Assembly: GCF_016595675.1 (NCBI RefSeq)
Contig: NZ_JAENJH010000001.1
Span: forward strand, 930,001 to 994,000
Source of the DNA: Prauserella cavernicola
GTDB lineage: Bacteria; Actinomycetota; Actinomycetes; Mycobacteriales; Pseudonocardiaceae
Direction: 5' to 3'
DNA: 64,000 bases
The notes beneath the pieces are model-generated. The model ran no database searches, had not been told where the DNA came from, and saw only the letters and a list, made by a program, of their open reading frames with translations. The position numbers and the translations under genes were made by a program. Positions 24,642 through 32,712 of the stretch are shown piece after piece. Within the stretch, counting starts at the first letter, position 1; each line of letters starts with the position of its first letter.

Positions 24642-25262
24642 TCACACCAGTTCGGGCACGTGCAGGTGCGCGAGCGTCAGTTCGAACTCACCGACGTCGA
24701 GCAGCTCGGCCCCGACGTCACCGAGCACGGCGGCCCTGATCTCGTTGGCGCGCTCGCGGTTGCGGCCCAGCGACTCGATGCTGTCGTAGGCCACCGACAC
24801 CACGCAGCGGCCGGAGTCGCGGTCCATCATCATGCTCGCGCTGCAGAACCCGTCCAGCCGTTCCACCGCGGGCAGCGCGGACTCGGTGAACACGGCCACG
24901 AGCTGGTCGATCCGGGCGGGATCGACCCGCATCCACGTGGCGCGGGCGCAGGCGCTCGCACCCGCACGGTGATCGCGGTGCAGCGCACCGATCTCCCACT
25001 CGTCCACGGTCACGTCGCCGCCGAGCCGTTCGGCCACCTGGTCCCGCAGCACGTCCGCGGCCTTGGCGCTGGCGTGCATGGCCTCTCTCGACTCCCACGC
25101 CGTGGTGACCACGCAGCGCCCGTCCTGCCGGTCGACGAGCATCGACAACCCGATGCACCCGTCCATCTCCATGACCGTGGGCATCACCTTGTCGCGGATG
25201 TGCGCCACCCCGTCGTCGATGGCTTCCGTCCTCGCCCGGATCGTCGTGGATCGCGCGTACAC
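24642..25262 (-). CDS. Tandem antibiotic-biosynthesis-monooxygenase (ABM)-like domain protein
   Basis: The 206-aa protein is made of two dimeric alpha-beta barrel-type repeats. Each has the same signature: repeat 1 ends MDGCIGLSMLVDRQDGRCVVTTAWES, repeat 2 LDGFCSASMMMDRDSGRCVVSVAYDS (read in part), where the GRCVV strand and following aromatic/Ser are typical of ABM domains. GTG 25262 is preceded by GGGAGG. Such proteins bind hydrophobic or haem-like ligands or act as cofactor-free monooxygenases. No catalytic residue set can be assigned. It is a single-gene unit. Confidence 0.65.
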   Translation of the reverse strand: MYARSTTIRARTEAIDDGVAHIRDKVMPTVMEMDGCIGLSMLVDRQDGRCVVTTAWESREAMHASAKAADVLRDQVAERLGGDVTVDEWEIGALHRDHRAGASACARATWMRVDPARIDQLVAVFTESALPAVERLDGFCSASMMMDRDSGRCVVSVAYDSIESLGRNRERANEIRAAVLGDVGAELLDVGEFELTLAHLHVPELV

Positions 25263-25401
25263 GATGCACCTCCCGCCGTCGGGGCGGCGCCCCGGTGACG
25301 CCACCGTGAGGCCCACGCTCCTCCCCCGGTTCCGCACGGGCAAGGCCGGGCGCGGCCGGAGTTTGTCACCCGCAGCGCGAGCCTCGCCGGTCAGCTCGCG
25401 G

Positions 25402-25632
25402 TCACGCGGCGTGCTGGCAGGCGGGATAGGTGAAGTAGCCGGCGTCGCCGCCCTGGTAGTAGGTCGTCTCGTCCGCCGGGGCGATCGGCAGGGCTGTGCG
25501 CAGGCGCTCGACGAGGTCCGGGTTGGAGATGAACGCGCGGCCGAAGCTGATCAGCTCGGCACCGAGCCCGAGCCAGTGGCCGGCCTCGGTCCGGCCCGCG
25601 TGTTTGGGGCTCATCGGCAGGACGACAGCTGC
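25402..25632 (-). pseudogene. 3' fragment of an old-yellow-enzyme family oxidoreductase
   Basis: The last about 65 residues (GLGAELISFGRAFISNPDLVERLRT, read in part, then YYQGGDAGYFTYPA) match the C-terminal end of OYE-type NADH:flavin/alkene reductases, where SFGRxFIxNPDLxxRL is near-invariant. The 5' two thirds, including FMN-binding and catalytic parts, are absent. Coding similarity ends at about 25632, exactly where base composition drops and the 12-bp repeat GACGACAGCTGC begins, so the rest was probably lost during the acquisition of the neighbouring lower-GC segment. Confidence 0.65.
25621..25632 (+). repeat. Left copy of a 12-bp direct repeat flanking a low-GC island
   Basis: GACGACAGCTGC at 25621-25632 recurs exactly at 26561-26572, bracketing 928 bp of lower-GC sequence. 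It could be a target-site duplication or a short recombination site. Confidence 0.5.
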
Positions 25633-25728
25633 CTTAAGAATTCTCACCTGTACGAACATGGATCAGGTGGGGCAAAATGTAAGGCAAGACCAATCTGCAA
25701 ACATCGCAACAGGGCAGTCGAATCAATC

Positions 25729-26346
25729 ATGAAGAAACTGATCATCGCGGGGACTATCGCACTAGGCGCTTTCGGCATTTCGGCGTGCGGCGGAGGTGAA
25801 GCAAGCCCGGAAGATCCACAGCAGTCCGTCTGGATGGATTCCGGAACGCCACCCGAGAACGACTCGGGCGTACCAATCGAGCCTTGGGAGACAAATGAGC
25901 GCGGAAACATGCCCCTCACCGAGGGCGACACGTTCACCTTTCCCTCTGCGATGGGCGCGGAGGGCGACGCGAGCTTCACCTTGACGAAGGTCGACACTGA
26001 GCCAACGTGTGATCCTGATGCTATGGCATACGCGGACAATCCACCAAAGGTGATACTTTTGCACTTCACTGTCCAGACCGGAAGTGATCCCGAGACGATC
26101 TCTTGGCTTACAGATGTCTTTGCCGGCGAGTCATTCAAGTACTTGGACAATGGTGTCAGTCGATCTCTGCCCAACATGGTTATGTGCACATACGACTCTG
26201 GCGCGGACCCGTGGTCCTACGGCCAGAACCAGAAGTATGAATCAATACTGGAAACCGGCGCGACGAACGAGCACGGCACACTGATCTTCGAGAACTTCGA
26301 TTACCAGTACTACGGTGGACCTGCAGGATGGGAAATTCAGTACTAG
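25729..26346 (+). CDS. Putative lipoprotein of atypical base composition
   Basis: The 205-aa protein starts at ATG 25729 with a signal peptide and a lipobox (ALGAFGISACGGG; Cys at residue 21), so it is probably a cell-surface lipoprotein. The mature part is acidic, with a beta-rich domain holding two Cys (PTCDPDA and MVMCTYDSG) that resembles the DUF4352-like extracytoplasmic beta-sandwich proteins, though this is uncertain. Codon use has many A/T third positions, clearly unlike its neighbours. The ribosome-binding site is weak. It sits on the island between the 12-bp repeats, consistent with horizontal gain. Confidence 0.65.
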   Translation: MKKLIIAGTIALGAFGISACGGGEASPEDPQQSVWMDSGTPPENDSGVPIEPWETNERGNMPLTEGDTFTFPSAMGAEGDASFTLTKVDTEPTCDPDAMAYADNPPKVILLHFTVQTGSDPETISWLTDVFAGESFKYLDNGVSRSLPNMVMCTYDSGADPWSYGQNQKYESILETGATNEHGTLIFENFDYQYYGGPAGWEIQY

Positions 26347-26661
26347 ACCCAGGTCATCCATCAGGGCATAAAAAACCCACGAGCAACGCCACATGATTAT
26401 CAGTGATTCAGTCTGCCGCGGGGAAGCCGTGGGCAAACAGTCAGCCGGTGTCATCAGATGTCACGCGCGAGGAAGATCGTAATGATACGCGACCGCGCCC
26501 ATAAGTCACCAGATGTACCCGTATGTCCACAGATGGTGAGGTGCAAGTCAGAAACGCGGTGACGACAGCTGCGATCTTGCGGCGATCCGAGTACGTTCCA
26601 CAGCCATGCCGGAGAACCCGGCCCGTACGACGCCAGTGGGGGATGTCAGAAAGCGGAAAGC
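26347..26661. other. AT-richer intergenic tail of the island with three related motifs
   Basis: This 315-bp stretch holds no gene. It contains three related motifs TCATCAGATGT (26451-26461), TCACCAGATGT (26506-26516) and TCCACAGATGGT (26526-26537), and the right copy of the 12-bp repeat at 26561-26572. Composition returns to high GC after 26575. The motifs could be regulator sites for the flanking genes or remnants of a mobile-element end. Confidence 0.4.
26561..26572 (+). repeat. Right copy of the 12-bp direct repeat flanking the low-GC island
   Basis: Exact repeat of 25621-25632. The sequence downstream does not continue the old-yellow-enzyme reading frame, so this is not a clean insertion into that gene. 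Confidence 0.5.
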
Positions 26662-27606
26662 ATGACCCGAAAAGCCTGGGCGACGCTGTGCGCGCTCTGC
26701 CTGCTCGTCCCGGCCGCGGGCGGTTGCCTGCAACGCGGCGAGTCGGCCGGAGTCCCGTCGACCCCCTCCAGCTCGTCGAGAACGGCCTCCGCGCCGGTCG
26801 CCCACCAAGCTCCCACCACCCCGGACGACTCCGGGCCACCCCGCTCGAGCACGCCATCGTCCACCAGCGTGCGAGCCGCCGCGCCGCCGCCGGAAACTCC
26901 CCCACCACCTGCCACCAGCTCCACCGCGCGCCCGCCTGAGGCCGCGTGCACCGATCCGGTCTGGCAGAGCAGTGAGCCCGACGCGATGGAGAACCTGGGC
27001 GGCTACTGGGTCCACAACAACGCGTGGAACAGTGGCCCGGGAATGAGCCAGACGATCCGCGCCTGCTCGGAGAAGTCGTGGAACGTCGAGGCCTCCGGCA
27101 TGACGGGCGAGGACGTGAAGAGCTACCCGAACGCCCACCACGACATCGACTACCCGGACGGCAGGCACCTGTCGACGTGGTCCACCATCACCAGTCGCTT
27201 CGCGGGCGCCGGCCCCGGCAAGGGCAGCTACAACGTCGCCTACGACCTGTGGCTCAACGGCATCGGCTGGGCCGACGGCCACACCGAGGTGATGGTGTGG
27301 ACGGAGACCCACGGCGGCGCCACGCCGCTCGGCAGGGTCGTCGCCACCTACACCGCGCCGGACGGCAAGGCCTACGACGTGTGGAAGTACGGCTCCCCCG
27401 CCGAGATGAACGTGGTGTCGTTCGTCTCCAAGGACCCGCAGTACGCGGGCACTCTCGATCTCAAGGACCTGATCGACTGGGCCGTCGCGAGCGGCTACGT
27501 CCCCGCCGATCCCACGGTGAACCAGATCGACTACGGGATCGAGTTCAGGGACACGGCGGGAACGAGCCGCTTCACCGCCTCCGACTTCGCGGTGACCATG
27601 CGCTGA
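26662..27606 (+). CDS. GH12-family endoglucanase, lipoprotein-anchored
   Basis: The 314-aa protein has a signal peptide with lipobox (LLVPAAGGC; Cys22), a long Ser/Thr/Pro-rich linker to about residue 93, and a C-terminal GH12 domain. The two catalytic Glu are in HTEVMVWTE and IDYGIEFRDT, the signature positions of GH12, and the aromatic WNSG/WAD residues of the substrate groove are present. GH12 enzymes cut beta-1,4-glucan (cellulose, xyloglucan) by a retaining mechanism. The lipobox anchors it to the cell surface instead of releasing it. It is convergent with the Nramp gene, 6 bp apart. Confidence 0.88.
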   Translation: MTRKAWATLCALCLLVPAAGGCLQRGESAGVPSTPSSSSRTASAPVAHQAPTTPDDSGPPRSSTPSSTSVRAAAPPPETPPPPATSSTARPPEAACTDPVWQSSEPDAMENLGGYWVHNNAWNSGPGMSQTIRACSEKSWNVEASGMTGEDVKSYPNAHHDIDYPDGRHLSTWSTITSRFAGAGPGKGSYNVAYDLWLNGIGWADGHTEVMVWTETHGGATPLGRVVATYTAPDGKAYDVWKYGSPAEMNVVSFVSKDPQYAGTLDLKDLIDWAVASGYVPADPTVNQIDYGIEFRDTAGTSRFTASDFAVTMR

Positions 27607-27612
27607 GCGACG

Positions 27613-29028
27613 CTACGAGCCCGCGACCTTGATGCCGAACACCTCCAGCACCGTGTAGATCGCCAGCAGGAAGATGGCGATGCTGCTGATGACGAACGCG
27701 GCGGTGAGCCAGCGGTTGCGTTTGAAGCGCGCGTCCACCTCGAGCGTGCGCAACCGCCACACGGCGATGAGCACGGCGAGCAGGAAGATCCCGGTCGCGA
27801 TCGCGCCGATCTGCATCATCACCAGCGGCGACTGGACGAACAGGAACATCACCAGCCACAGCACGGGCAGGGTGAAGGTGAAGATTTTCAGCACCCGCGC
27901 GCGAACCGTGACGTCGTGCCAGTCGATCACCCCGAGCAGCCCGAGGGTGTTCGTCCACAGTCGAGGGACGGCGGCCGCGGACGCGATGTTGGTCGAGAAC
28001 AGCACCACGATGGCGCCGAACAGGAACAGGATCTCGGCCCACGAACCCAGCGTGTCGGTGTAGATCCGCGACACCGTGGTGATCACGGCGTTGCCCTCGG
28101 GTACCAGGTTCTGTGGATGCAGCACGCTCGCGCCCACCACGTAGAAGGACAACGTGGTGACCGTGCAGATGAGCCACGACACGAACACGTCGAGCTGCAT
28201 CACCTTGATCCAGCCCTCGGCACGCGTGGCCCGTTCCTCGGTGCCGTCGTCGGGGCCGGTCCAGCGCGCGTAGCCCTTCTCCAGGCACCAGTAGGTGTAG
28301 TTGGTCATGTCGTCGGCGCCGACACCGGTGGAGCCGAACATGGCCACGGCGAGACCCACAGTCCCGGCGGGGATCGCGAAGCTCAGGCCGTCGGCGAAGT
28401 CGCCGGGGCTGTAGGAGAACGGGGTGAACGGCAGCACCAGCACGATGGCGACCGTGCTCAGCGTGAAGATCGCGACCGACCACGTGGTGAGCGCCTCGAC
28501 GACGCTGTAGCGGTTGCTGCGCAACAACCCGATCGTCAGCGCGGTGATGAGCACCGCCCACACCGACAGCGATCCGGAGCTCAACGGCTCGCCGACGATG
28601 GGCCACAGGATCGAACACGCGGCGGCCGTTCCGCCGATCACGCCGCCGCGTTGGAAGTTCTTGGCGAGGTCGAGTCCGATCCAGAGCCAGTTGATCCAGC
28701 CCATGCGGCCGATCTTCGGCGGGACGGTGGCGTACCCGGCGAGTGCGGTCTTGCCGTTGAGGATCGCCCAGCGGGCCAGCTCCATCTGGACCCAGACCTT
28801 GACCGTGGCGCCGACGATCACCATCCACAGCAGGACGAATCCCGCGCGTGCGCCCAGCGAGGTCGTGACGATCAGCTCGCCCGAACCCACCACCGAGGCC
28901 GTCAGGATGATGCCGGGGCCCAGGTATCGCAGCCGACCGCGCAGTGTCGTCGGCGCTTCCCTGGTGTCCTCGGCACGGAGCCGGTAGGCGTCCTCGAGCT
29001 CCGCCCCCGGCGCGTCTTGGGTTGACAT
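27613..29028 (-). CDS. Nramp-fold transporter without the canonical metal-binding motifs
   Basis: The 471-aa protein has about 11-12 membrane helices and an overall Nramp/LeuT-like layout (GPGIILTAS start, TM6 with GSTGVGADDMTNYTYW, later TNIASAAAVPRLW). In metal-transporting Nramps, TM1 has DPGN and TM6 has MPH; here TM1 reads SVVGSGEL (VVGSG at residues 46-50) and TM6 lacks Met-Pro-His. It is therefore a divergent member whose substrate need not be a divalent metal. It is last in a minus-strand operon after a KDPG aldolase and a sugar-acid dehydratase, which suggests uptake of the sugar acid or of a cofactor metal. Confidence 0.75.
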   Translation of the reverse strand: MSTQDAPGAELEDAYRLRAEDTREAPTTLRGRLRYLGPGIILTASVVGSGELIVTTSLGARAGFVLLWMVIVGATVKVWVQMELARWAILNGKTALAGYATVPPKIGRMGWINWLWIGLDLAKNFQRGGVIGGTAAACSILWPIVGEPLSSGSLSVWAVLITALTIGLLRSNRYSVVEALTTWSVAIFTLSTVAIVLVLPFTPFSYSPGDFADGLSFAIPAGTVGLAVAMFGSTGVGADDMTNYTYWCLEKGYARWTGPDDGTEERATRAEGWIKVMQLDVFVSWLICTVTTLSFYVVGASVLHPQNLVPEGNAVITTVSRIYTDTLGSWAEILFLFGAIVVLFSTNIASAAAVPRLWTNTLGLLGVIDWHDVTVRARVLKIFTFTLPVLWLVMFLFVQSPLVMMQIGAIATGIFLLAVLIAVWRLRTLEVDARFKRNRWLTAAFVISSIAIFLLAIYTVLEVFGIKVAGS

Positions 29029-29085
29029 GGAAAGGCTTCCTTTCGGCTCGGCGTCGTTGCCGGTGTCCGCCGCGGCGGAGTTGCG

Positions 29086-29703
29086 CTAGCGGGTCGCGGC
29101 CACGAGACGGCGTGCCTGCTCCGTCAGCGCGGCGGTGTCGGCCGGGTCGCCGAGCAGCTGGACGCCGACGCCCACGCCCGCACAGCCCGCGTCGAGGCAC
29201 TCGCGCGCGAGGTCCGGGCCGACTCCGCCCGTGGCGAGCATCGGCACGTCGGGCAGCGGGCCCTTGAGCTGGCGCACGTAGTCCGCTCCGACGGGCGCAA
29301 TCGGGAACACCTTGACCAGGTCGGCGCCGAGCCGGGTGGCGCGGACGACCTCGGTGGCGGTGAATGCGCCGGGGATCACGCCGAGGTCGAGTTCCTTCGC
29401 CCGCTCGATCACGGCCTCGTCCACGTGCGGGCAGACGACGAAGCGCGCGCCGGCGTCGGCGGCGCGGGAGACGTCGTCGCGGGTCATCACGGTGCCCGCC
29501 CCGATCGGCAGGTCGCCGCCGTACTTCTCGTGCAGCGCCGAGATCGCGGCGAACGGCTCGCCCGCGTTGAGCGTCACCTCGAACAGGCGGATGCCCTGCG
29601 CGTACAGCAGCTCGGTGAGCTCCAGACACTGCTGCTTCGACTGACCGCGGTAGATCACCATCGCGCGGTGCTCCAGCACCCGGCTCAGGACGTCGTTGGC
29701 CAT
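29086..29703 (-). CDS. KDPG/KDPGal-type class I aldolase
   Basis: The 205-aa enzyme is a small TIM barrel. It has the family motifs: Arg in VIYRGQ, the general acid/base Glu in FEVTLN, and the Schiff-base Lys in ADLVKVFPIAP, followed by the phosphate-binding ATGGVG. It should cleave 2-keto-3-deoxy-6-phospho-gluconate or -galactonate to pyruvate and glyceraldehyde 3-phosphate. ATG 29703 was chosen because GAGAGGAAC lies upstream and the family start (VLSRVLEHRAMVIYRG) follows. The dehydratase gene is 26 bp upstream, so they are co-transcribed. Phosphorylation state of the substrate cannot be read from sequence. Confidence 0.85.
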   Translation of the reverse strand: MANDVLSRVLEHRAMVIYRGQSKQQCLELTELLYAQGIRLFEVTLNAGEPFAAISALHEKYGGDLPIGAGTVMTRDDVSRAADAGARFVVCPHVDEAVIERAKELDLGVIPGAFTATEVVRATRLGADLVKVFPIAPVGADYVRQLKGPLPDVPMLATGGVGPDLARECLDAGCAGVGVGVQLLGDPADTAALTEQARRLVAATR

Positions 29704-29729
29704 CGTGTTCCTCTCTCGCGTCGGGTGTG

Positions 29730-31460
29730 TCAGAGGTGCCTGCGGGGCACGGCGTGTCCGCGCCTGCCCGTGAGGAAGTCGAAGTCGGCGCCGGTGTCGG
29801 CCTGGCGCACGTGCTTGCGGTACAGCCACGCGTAGCCGGAGCCGGTGTTCTCAGTGGGGGCGAGCTCGGCGGCCCGGCGGCGCAGCTCGTCCTCCGGCAC
29901 GTCCATGTCGATGCGCCGCCCCGGCACGTCGAGCGTCACGGCGTCGCCGGTGCGCAGCAGCGCGAGCGGGCCGCCGGCCGCCGCCTCGGGCGCGACGTGG
30001 AGCACGACCGTGCCGTAGGAGGTGCCGCTCATGCGGCCGTCGGTGATGCGGACCATGTCCCGCACGCCCGCGTCGAGCAGCTTCTTCGGGATCGCCAGGT
30101 TGCCGATCTCGGGCATGCCCGGGTAGCCGGAGGGCCCGGCGTTGCGCACCACGAGCACGGTCGAGGCGTCGACCGGGAGGTCGGGCGAGTCGGCCTGGTC
30201 GTGGTACTCCTCGATCGTGTCGAAGACCAGCGCCGTGCCGGTGTGGTGCACCAGGTCCTCGGACGCGGCCGACACCTTGATCACGGCGCCGTCGGGCGCG
30301 AGGTTGCCGCGCAGCACGGCGGTGTGGCTCCCGGCCTCGCGCAGCGGTTCGGCGCGGCCGCGGATCACCTCGGGTCCCCAATTCCGCGCGTCGGCGCAGT
30401 TGTCGCCGAGGCTGCGTCCGGTGACGGTGGCGGCGTCGGTGTGCAGCAGGTCGCCCAGCTCCTTGATCACCGCGGGCACGCCGCCCGCGTAGGCGAACTC
30501 CTCCATGAGGAACCGGCCGGAGGGCAGCAGGTCCACGAGCAGCGGGACCTGTTCGGCGAGCGTGTCGAAGTCGTCGAGCGCCAGGTCCACCTCCGCGCGG
30601 CCCGCGATCGCGAGCAGGTGCACCACGGCGTTGGTGGAGCCGCCGATGGCCGCGTTCACGCGGATCGCGTTCTCGAACGACCTCCGGTCCAGAATGGACG
30701 ACGGGGTCAGTCCCTCCTCCACCATCTCCACGACCCGGCCGCCCGCGTGCTCGGCGATGCGGTACCGCTGCGCGTCCACCGCCGGGATCGCGGCGCTGCC
30801 GGGCAGCGACAGGCCCAGCGCCTCGGTCAGGCACGCCATGGTCGAGGCCGTGCCCATCGTGGTGCAGTGCCCCGCGCTGCGGGACAGGCACGCCTCCGCG
30901 GTGGAGAAGTCCTCCTTGCTCATCCGGCCCGCACGGACCTCTTCACTGAACTGCCACACGTGCGTGCCGGAACCGGCGTCACAGCCGCGGAACTTGCCGT
31001 TGAGCATCGGTCCGCCGGTGACCATCACCGCGGGCAGGTCGGCGCTGAGCGCACCCATCAGCTGGGCGGGCACCGTCTTGTCGCAGCCGCCGAGCAGCAC
31101 CACGCCGTCGAGCGGGTTGGCCCGCAACGTCTCCTCGACGTCCATGGACATGAGGTTGCGGAACAGCATCGCGGAGGGCCGCATCAGCGTCTCGCCGAGC
31201 GAGATCGTCGGGAACTCGAGCGGAACGCCGCCTGCCATCAGCACGCCGCGCTTGACCGCCTCGGCGACCTGGCGCAGGTGGGCGTTGCAGGGTGCCAGGT
31301 CCGACCAGCTGTTGCAGATCCCGATCACGGGCCGCCCGTCGAACATCGACGCCGAGTACCCCTGGTTGTACATCTTCGACCGGTGGACGAAGCCGAGCTT
31401 GCCGTCGAGGCCGAACCACGCGGCGCTCCGCCGGGGGGACACGTCGTTGTCTGGATGCAT
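29730..31460 (-). CDS. IlvD/Edd-family sugar-acid dehydratase
   Basis: The 576-aa protein is a full-length IlvD/Edd dehydratase with the Fe-S Cys residues in GICNSWSDLAPCN, LLGGCDKTVPAQ and SRSAGHCTTMGTASTM and the C-terminal ITDGRMSGTSYGTVVLH. It dehydrates an aldonate to its 2-keto-3-deoxy derivative. Context with a KDPG-type aldolase and a GntR regulator favours a sugar acid (arabinonate, xylonate, galactonate or gluconate) over branched-chain dihydroxy acids. ATG 31460 has GGAG upstream at 5-nt spacing. Two operator-like TACATGCAA sites lie just upstream. Confidence 0.88.
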   Translation of the reverse strand: MHPDNDVSPRRSAAWFGLDGKLGFVHRSKMYNQGYSASMFDGRPVIGICNSWSDLAPCNAHLRQVAEAVKRGVLMAGGVPLEFPTISLGETLMRPSAMLFRNLMSMDVEETLRANPLDGVVLLGGCDKTVPAQLMGALSADLPAVMVTGGPMLNGKFRGCDAGSGTHVWQFSEEVRAGRMSKEDFSTAEACLSRSAGHCTTMGTASTMACLTEALGLSLPGSAAIPAVDAQRYRIAEHAGGRVVEMVEEGLTPSSILDRRSFENAIRVNAAIGGSTNAVVHLLAIAGRAEVDLALDDFDTLAEQVPLLVDLLPSGRFLMEEFAYAGGVPAVIKELGDLLHTDAATVTGRSLGDNCADARNWGPEVIRGRAEPLREAGSHTAVLRGNLAPDGAVIKVSAASEDLVHHTGTALVFDTIEEYHDQADSPDLPVDASTVLVVRNAGPSGYPGMPEIGNLAIPKKLLDAGVRDMVRITDGRMSGTSYGTVVLHVAPEAAAGGPLALLRTGDAVTLDVPGRRIDMDVPEDELRRRAAELAPTENTGSGYAWLYRKHVRQADTGADFDFLTGRRGHAVPRRHL

Positions 31461-31484
31461 CGTCGCTCCACAGTGAGGCAGTTC

Positions 31485-31533
31485 TACATGCAAAGTAGAT
31501 CCGCAGCATAGATTTTTACAAAGTTACATGCAA
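31485..31533 (-). promoter_or_regulatory. Two TACATGCAA operator sites before the dehydratase operon
   Basis: TACATGCAA occurs at 31485-31493 and 31525-31533, 40 bp apart, inside a TTNCATGNAA-type half-palindrome. A third copy lies upstream of the GntR gene (33388-33396). This region is also AT-richer than its surroundings, as for a promoter. Confidence 0.65.
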
Positions 31534-31575
31534 TATCTGGGTACAGTTGTCTCCCGCGAAGATCCGCGGGAGACG

Positions 31576-32712
31576 TCAGTCGCCGGTCGAGACCTCGGTG
31601 TCGGTCACCGCGGCGACCGCCGTCTCGTCGAGTCGGGCGCCCAGCCCGGGTGCCTCCGGCAGGTCGATGAGGCCCTTGTCCGGCACGGGTGGACCGACCA
31701 GCAGCGGATCGCGCAGCGGGTTGTCCCTGACGTCGTACTCGAGCCCGGCGACCGGGTCGGACATCGCCGCCAGCTGCAGCGTCGCCGCGAAGGCCACCGC
31801 GCCGCCGTAGAGGTGTGGCAGCACGGACTTGCCGTGAGCGCCGGCGAGCTGGCAGATCGCCAGCCCCTCGGTGAGCCCACCGGTCTTGGCGAGGTCCGGC
31901 TGCAGGATCGCGATCGCGGGCGAGGCGGCGAAGTCCCGGAACTCGGCGACGCCGTAGAGGTTCTCCCCCGTCGCGATCGGCAGCCCGGTGCGGCGGTGCA
32001 GCTCCTCCAGCCCGGCGAGCGGGTTGCCCCGCAGCGGCTCCTCGATCCACTCGACACCGGCGTCCGCGAGCAGCGGCGCCATGGCGACGGCCTCAGCGAC
32101 GTCCCACGCCTGGTTGGCGTCGGCGTAGAGCGCCACGTCCTCGCCGATCGCCTCGCGTGCCTCGGCCAGGTTGCGCTCATCGGCCGCGCGGCCGAAGCCG
32201 AGCTTGACCTTCACCGCCGTGTGCCCGTCCGCGACGCACTCGCGCGCCTTCGCGGCGACGTCGCTCGGGCCGAGGCTGCTGGCGTAGACCGGCAGCCGGT
32301 CGCGGACGCGGCCACCGGCCAGCGCGCTCACCGCCGTGCCCGCCCGCTGCCCGGCGAGGTCCCACAGCGCCAGGTCGGCGCCGCTGATGGCCTGCCGGAT
32401 CGGCCCCGGCGCGCCCCACTGCCTGCCCAGCGGGTCGAGCCGCGAGCACAGTTGCTTGTGCAGCGCGGAGATCCGCGTCGCGTCCTGGCCCAGCAACAGC
32501 GGGAACACGCCGTCGCGCAGTGTCGCGATGCGCTCGTGGGCCGCCCACGGCGGGTAGTTGATCCAGCTCTCGCCGCGGCCGGTGAGACCGTCGTCGGTCG
32601 TCACCTCCACGAGCACGATCGAGCGGTCGCGCAGCGGAGAGAACGACATCGCGATCCCGTCGCCGACGGGCGCCCGCAGCACGCGGAGGCGGGCCCCGAC
32701 GATCCGGCTCAC
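31576..32712 (-). CDS. Enolase-superfamily sugar-acid dehydratase (mandelate racemase/MLE subgroup)
   Basis: The 378-aa enzyme has the MR/MLE capping domain and barrel with conserved acid/base Lys in VKVKLGFG, metal ligands Asp in ADANQAW, Glu in WIEEPL and Glu in ATGENLYG, and the His in PHLYGGA. These are the residues that abstract the alpha-proton of a carboxylate. Its position between the GntR gene (4-bp overlap) and the dehydratase operon suggests sugar-acid dehydration or racemisation, for example of galactonate, galactarate or a related acid. Two different dehydratases in one cluster may act on stereoisomers. Confidence 0.8.
   Translation of the reverse strand: MSRIVGARLRVLRAPVGDGIAMSFSPLRDRSIVLVEVTTDDGLTGRGESWINYPPWAAHERIATLRDGVFPLLLGQDATRISALHKQLCSRLDPLGRQWGAPGPIRQAISGADLALWDLAGQRAGTAVSALAGGRVRDRLPVYASSLGPSDVAAKARECVADGHTAVKVKLGFGRAADERNLAEAREAIGEDVALYADANQAWDVAEAVAMAPLLADAGVEWIEEPLRGNPLAGLEELHRRTGLPIATGENLYGVAEFRDFAASPAIAILQPDLAKTGGLTEGLAICQLAGAHGKSVLPHLYGGAVAFAATLQLAAMSDPVAGLEYDVRDNPLRDPLLVGPPVPDKGLIDLPEAPGLGARLDETAVAAVTDTEVSTGD

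Noticed and set aside
25402-25659. Complete 85-aa gene at the old-yellow-enzyme fragment
   Set aside because: The N-terminal residues before the homologous part come from low-GC island sequence, and the enzyme's FMN-binding and catalytic regions are missing, so it is treated as a pseudogene.
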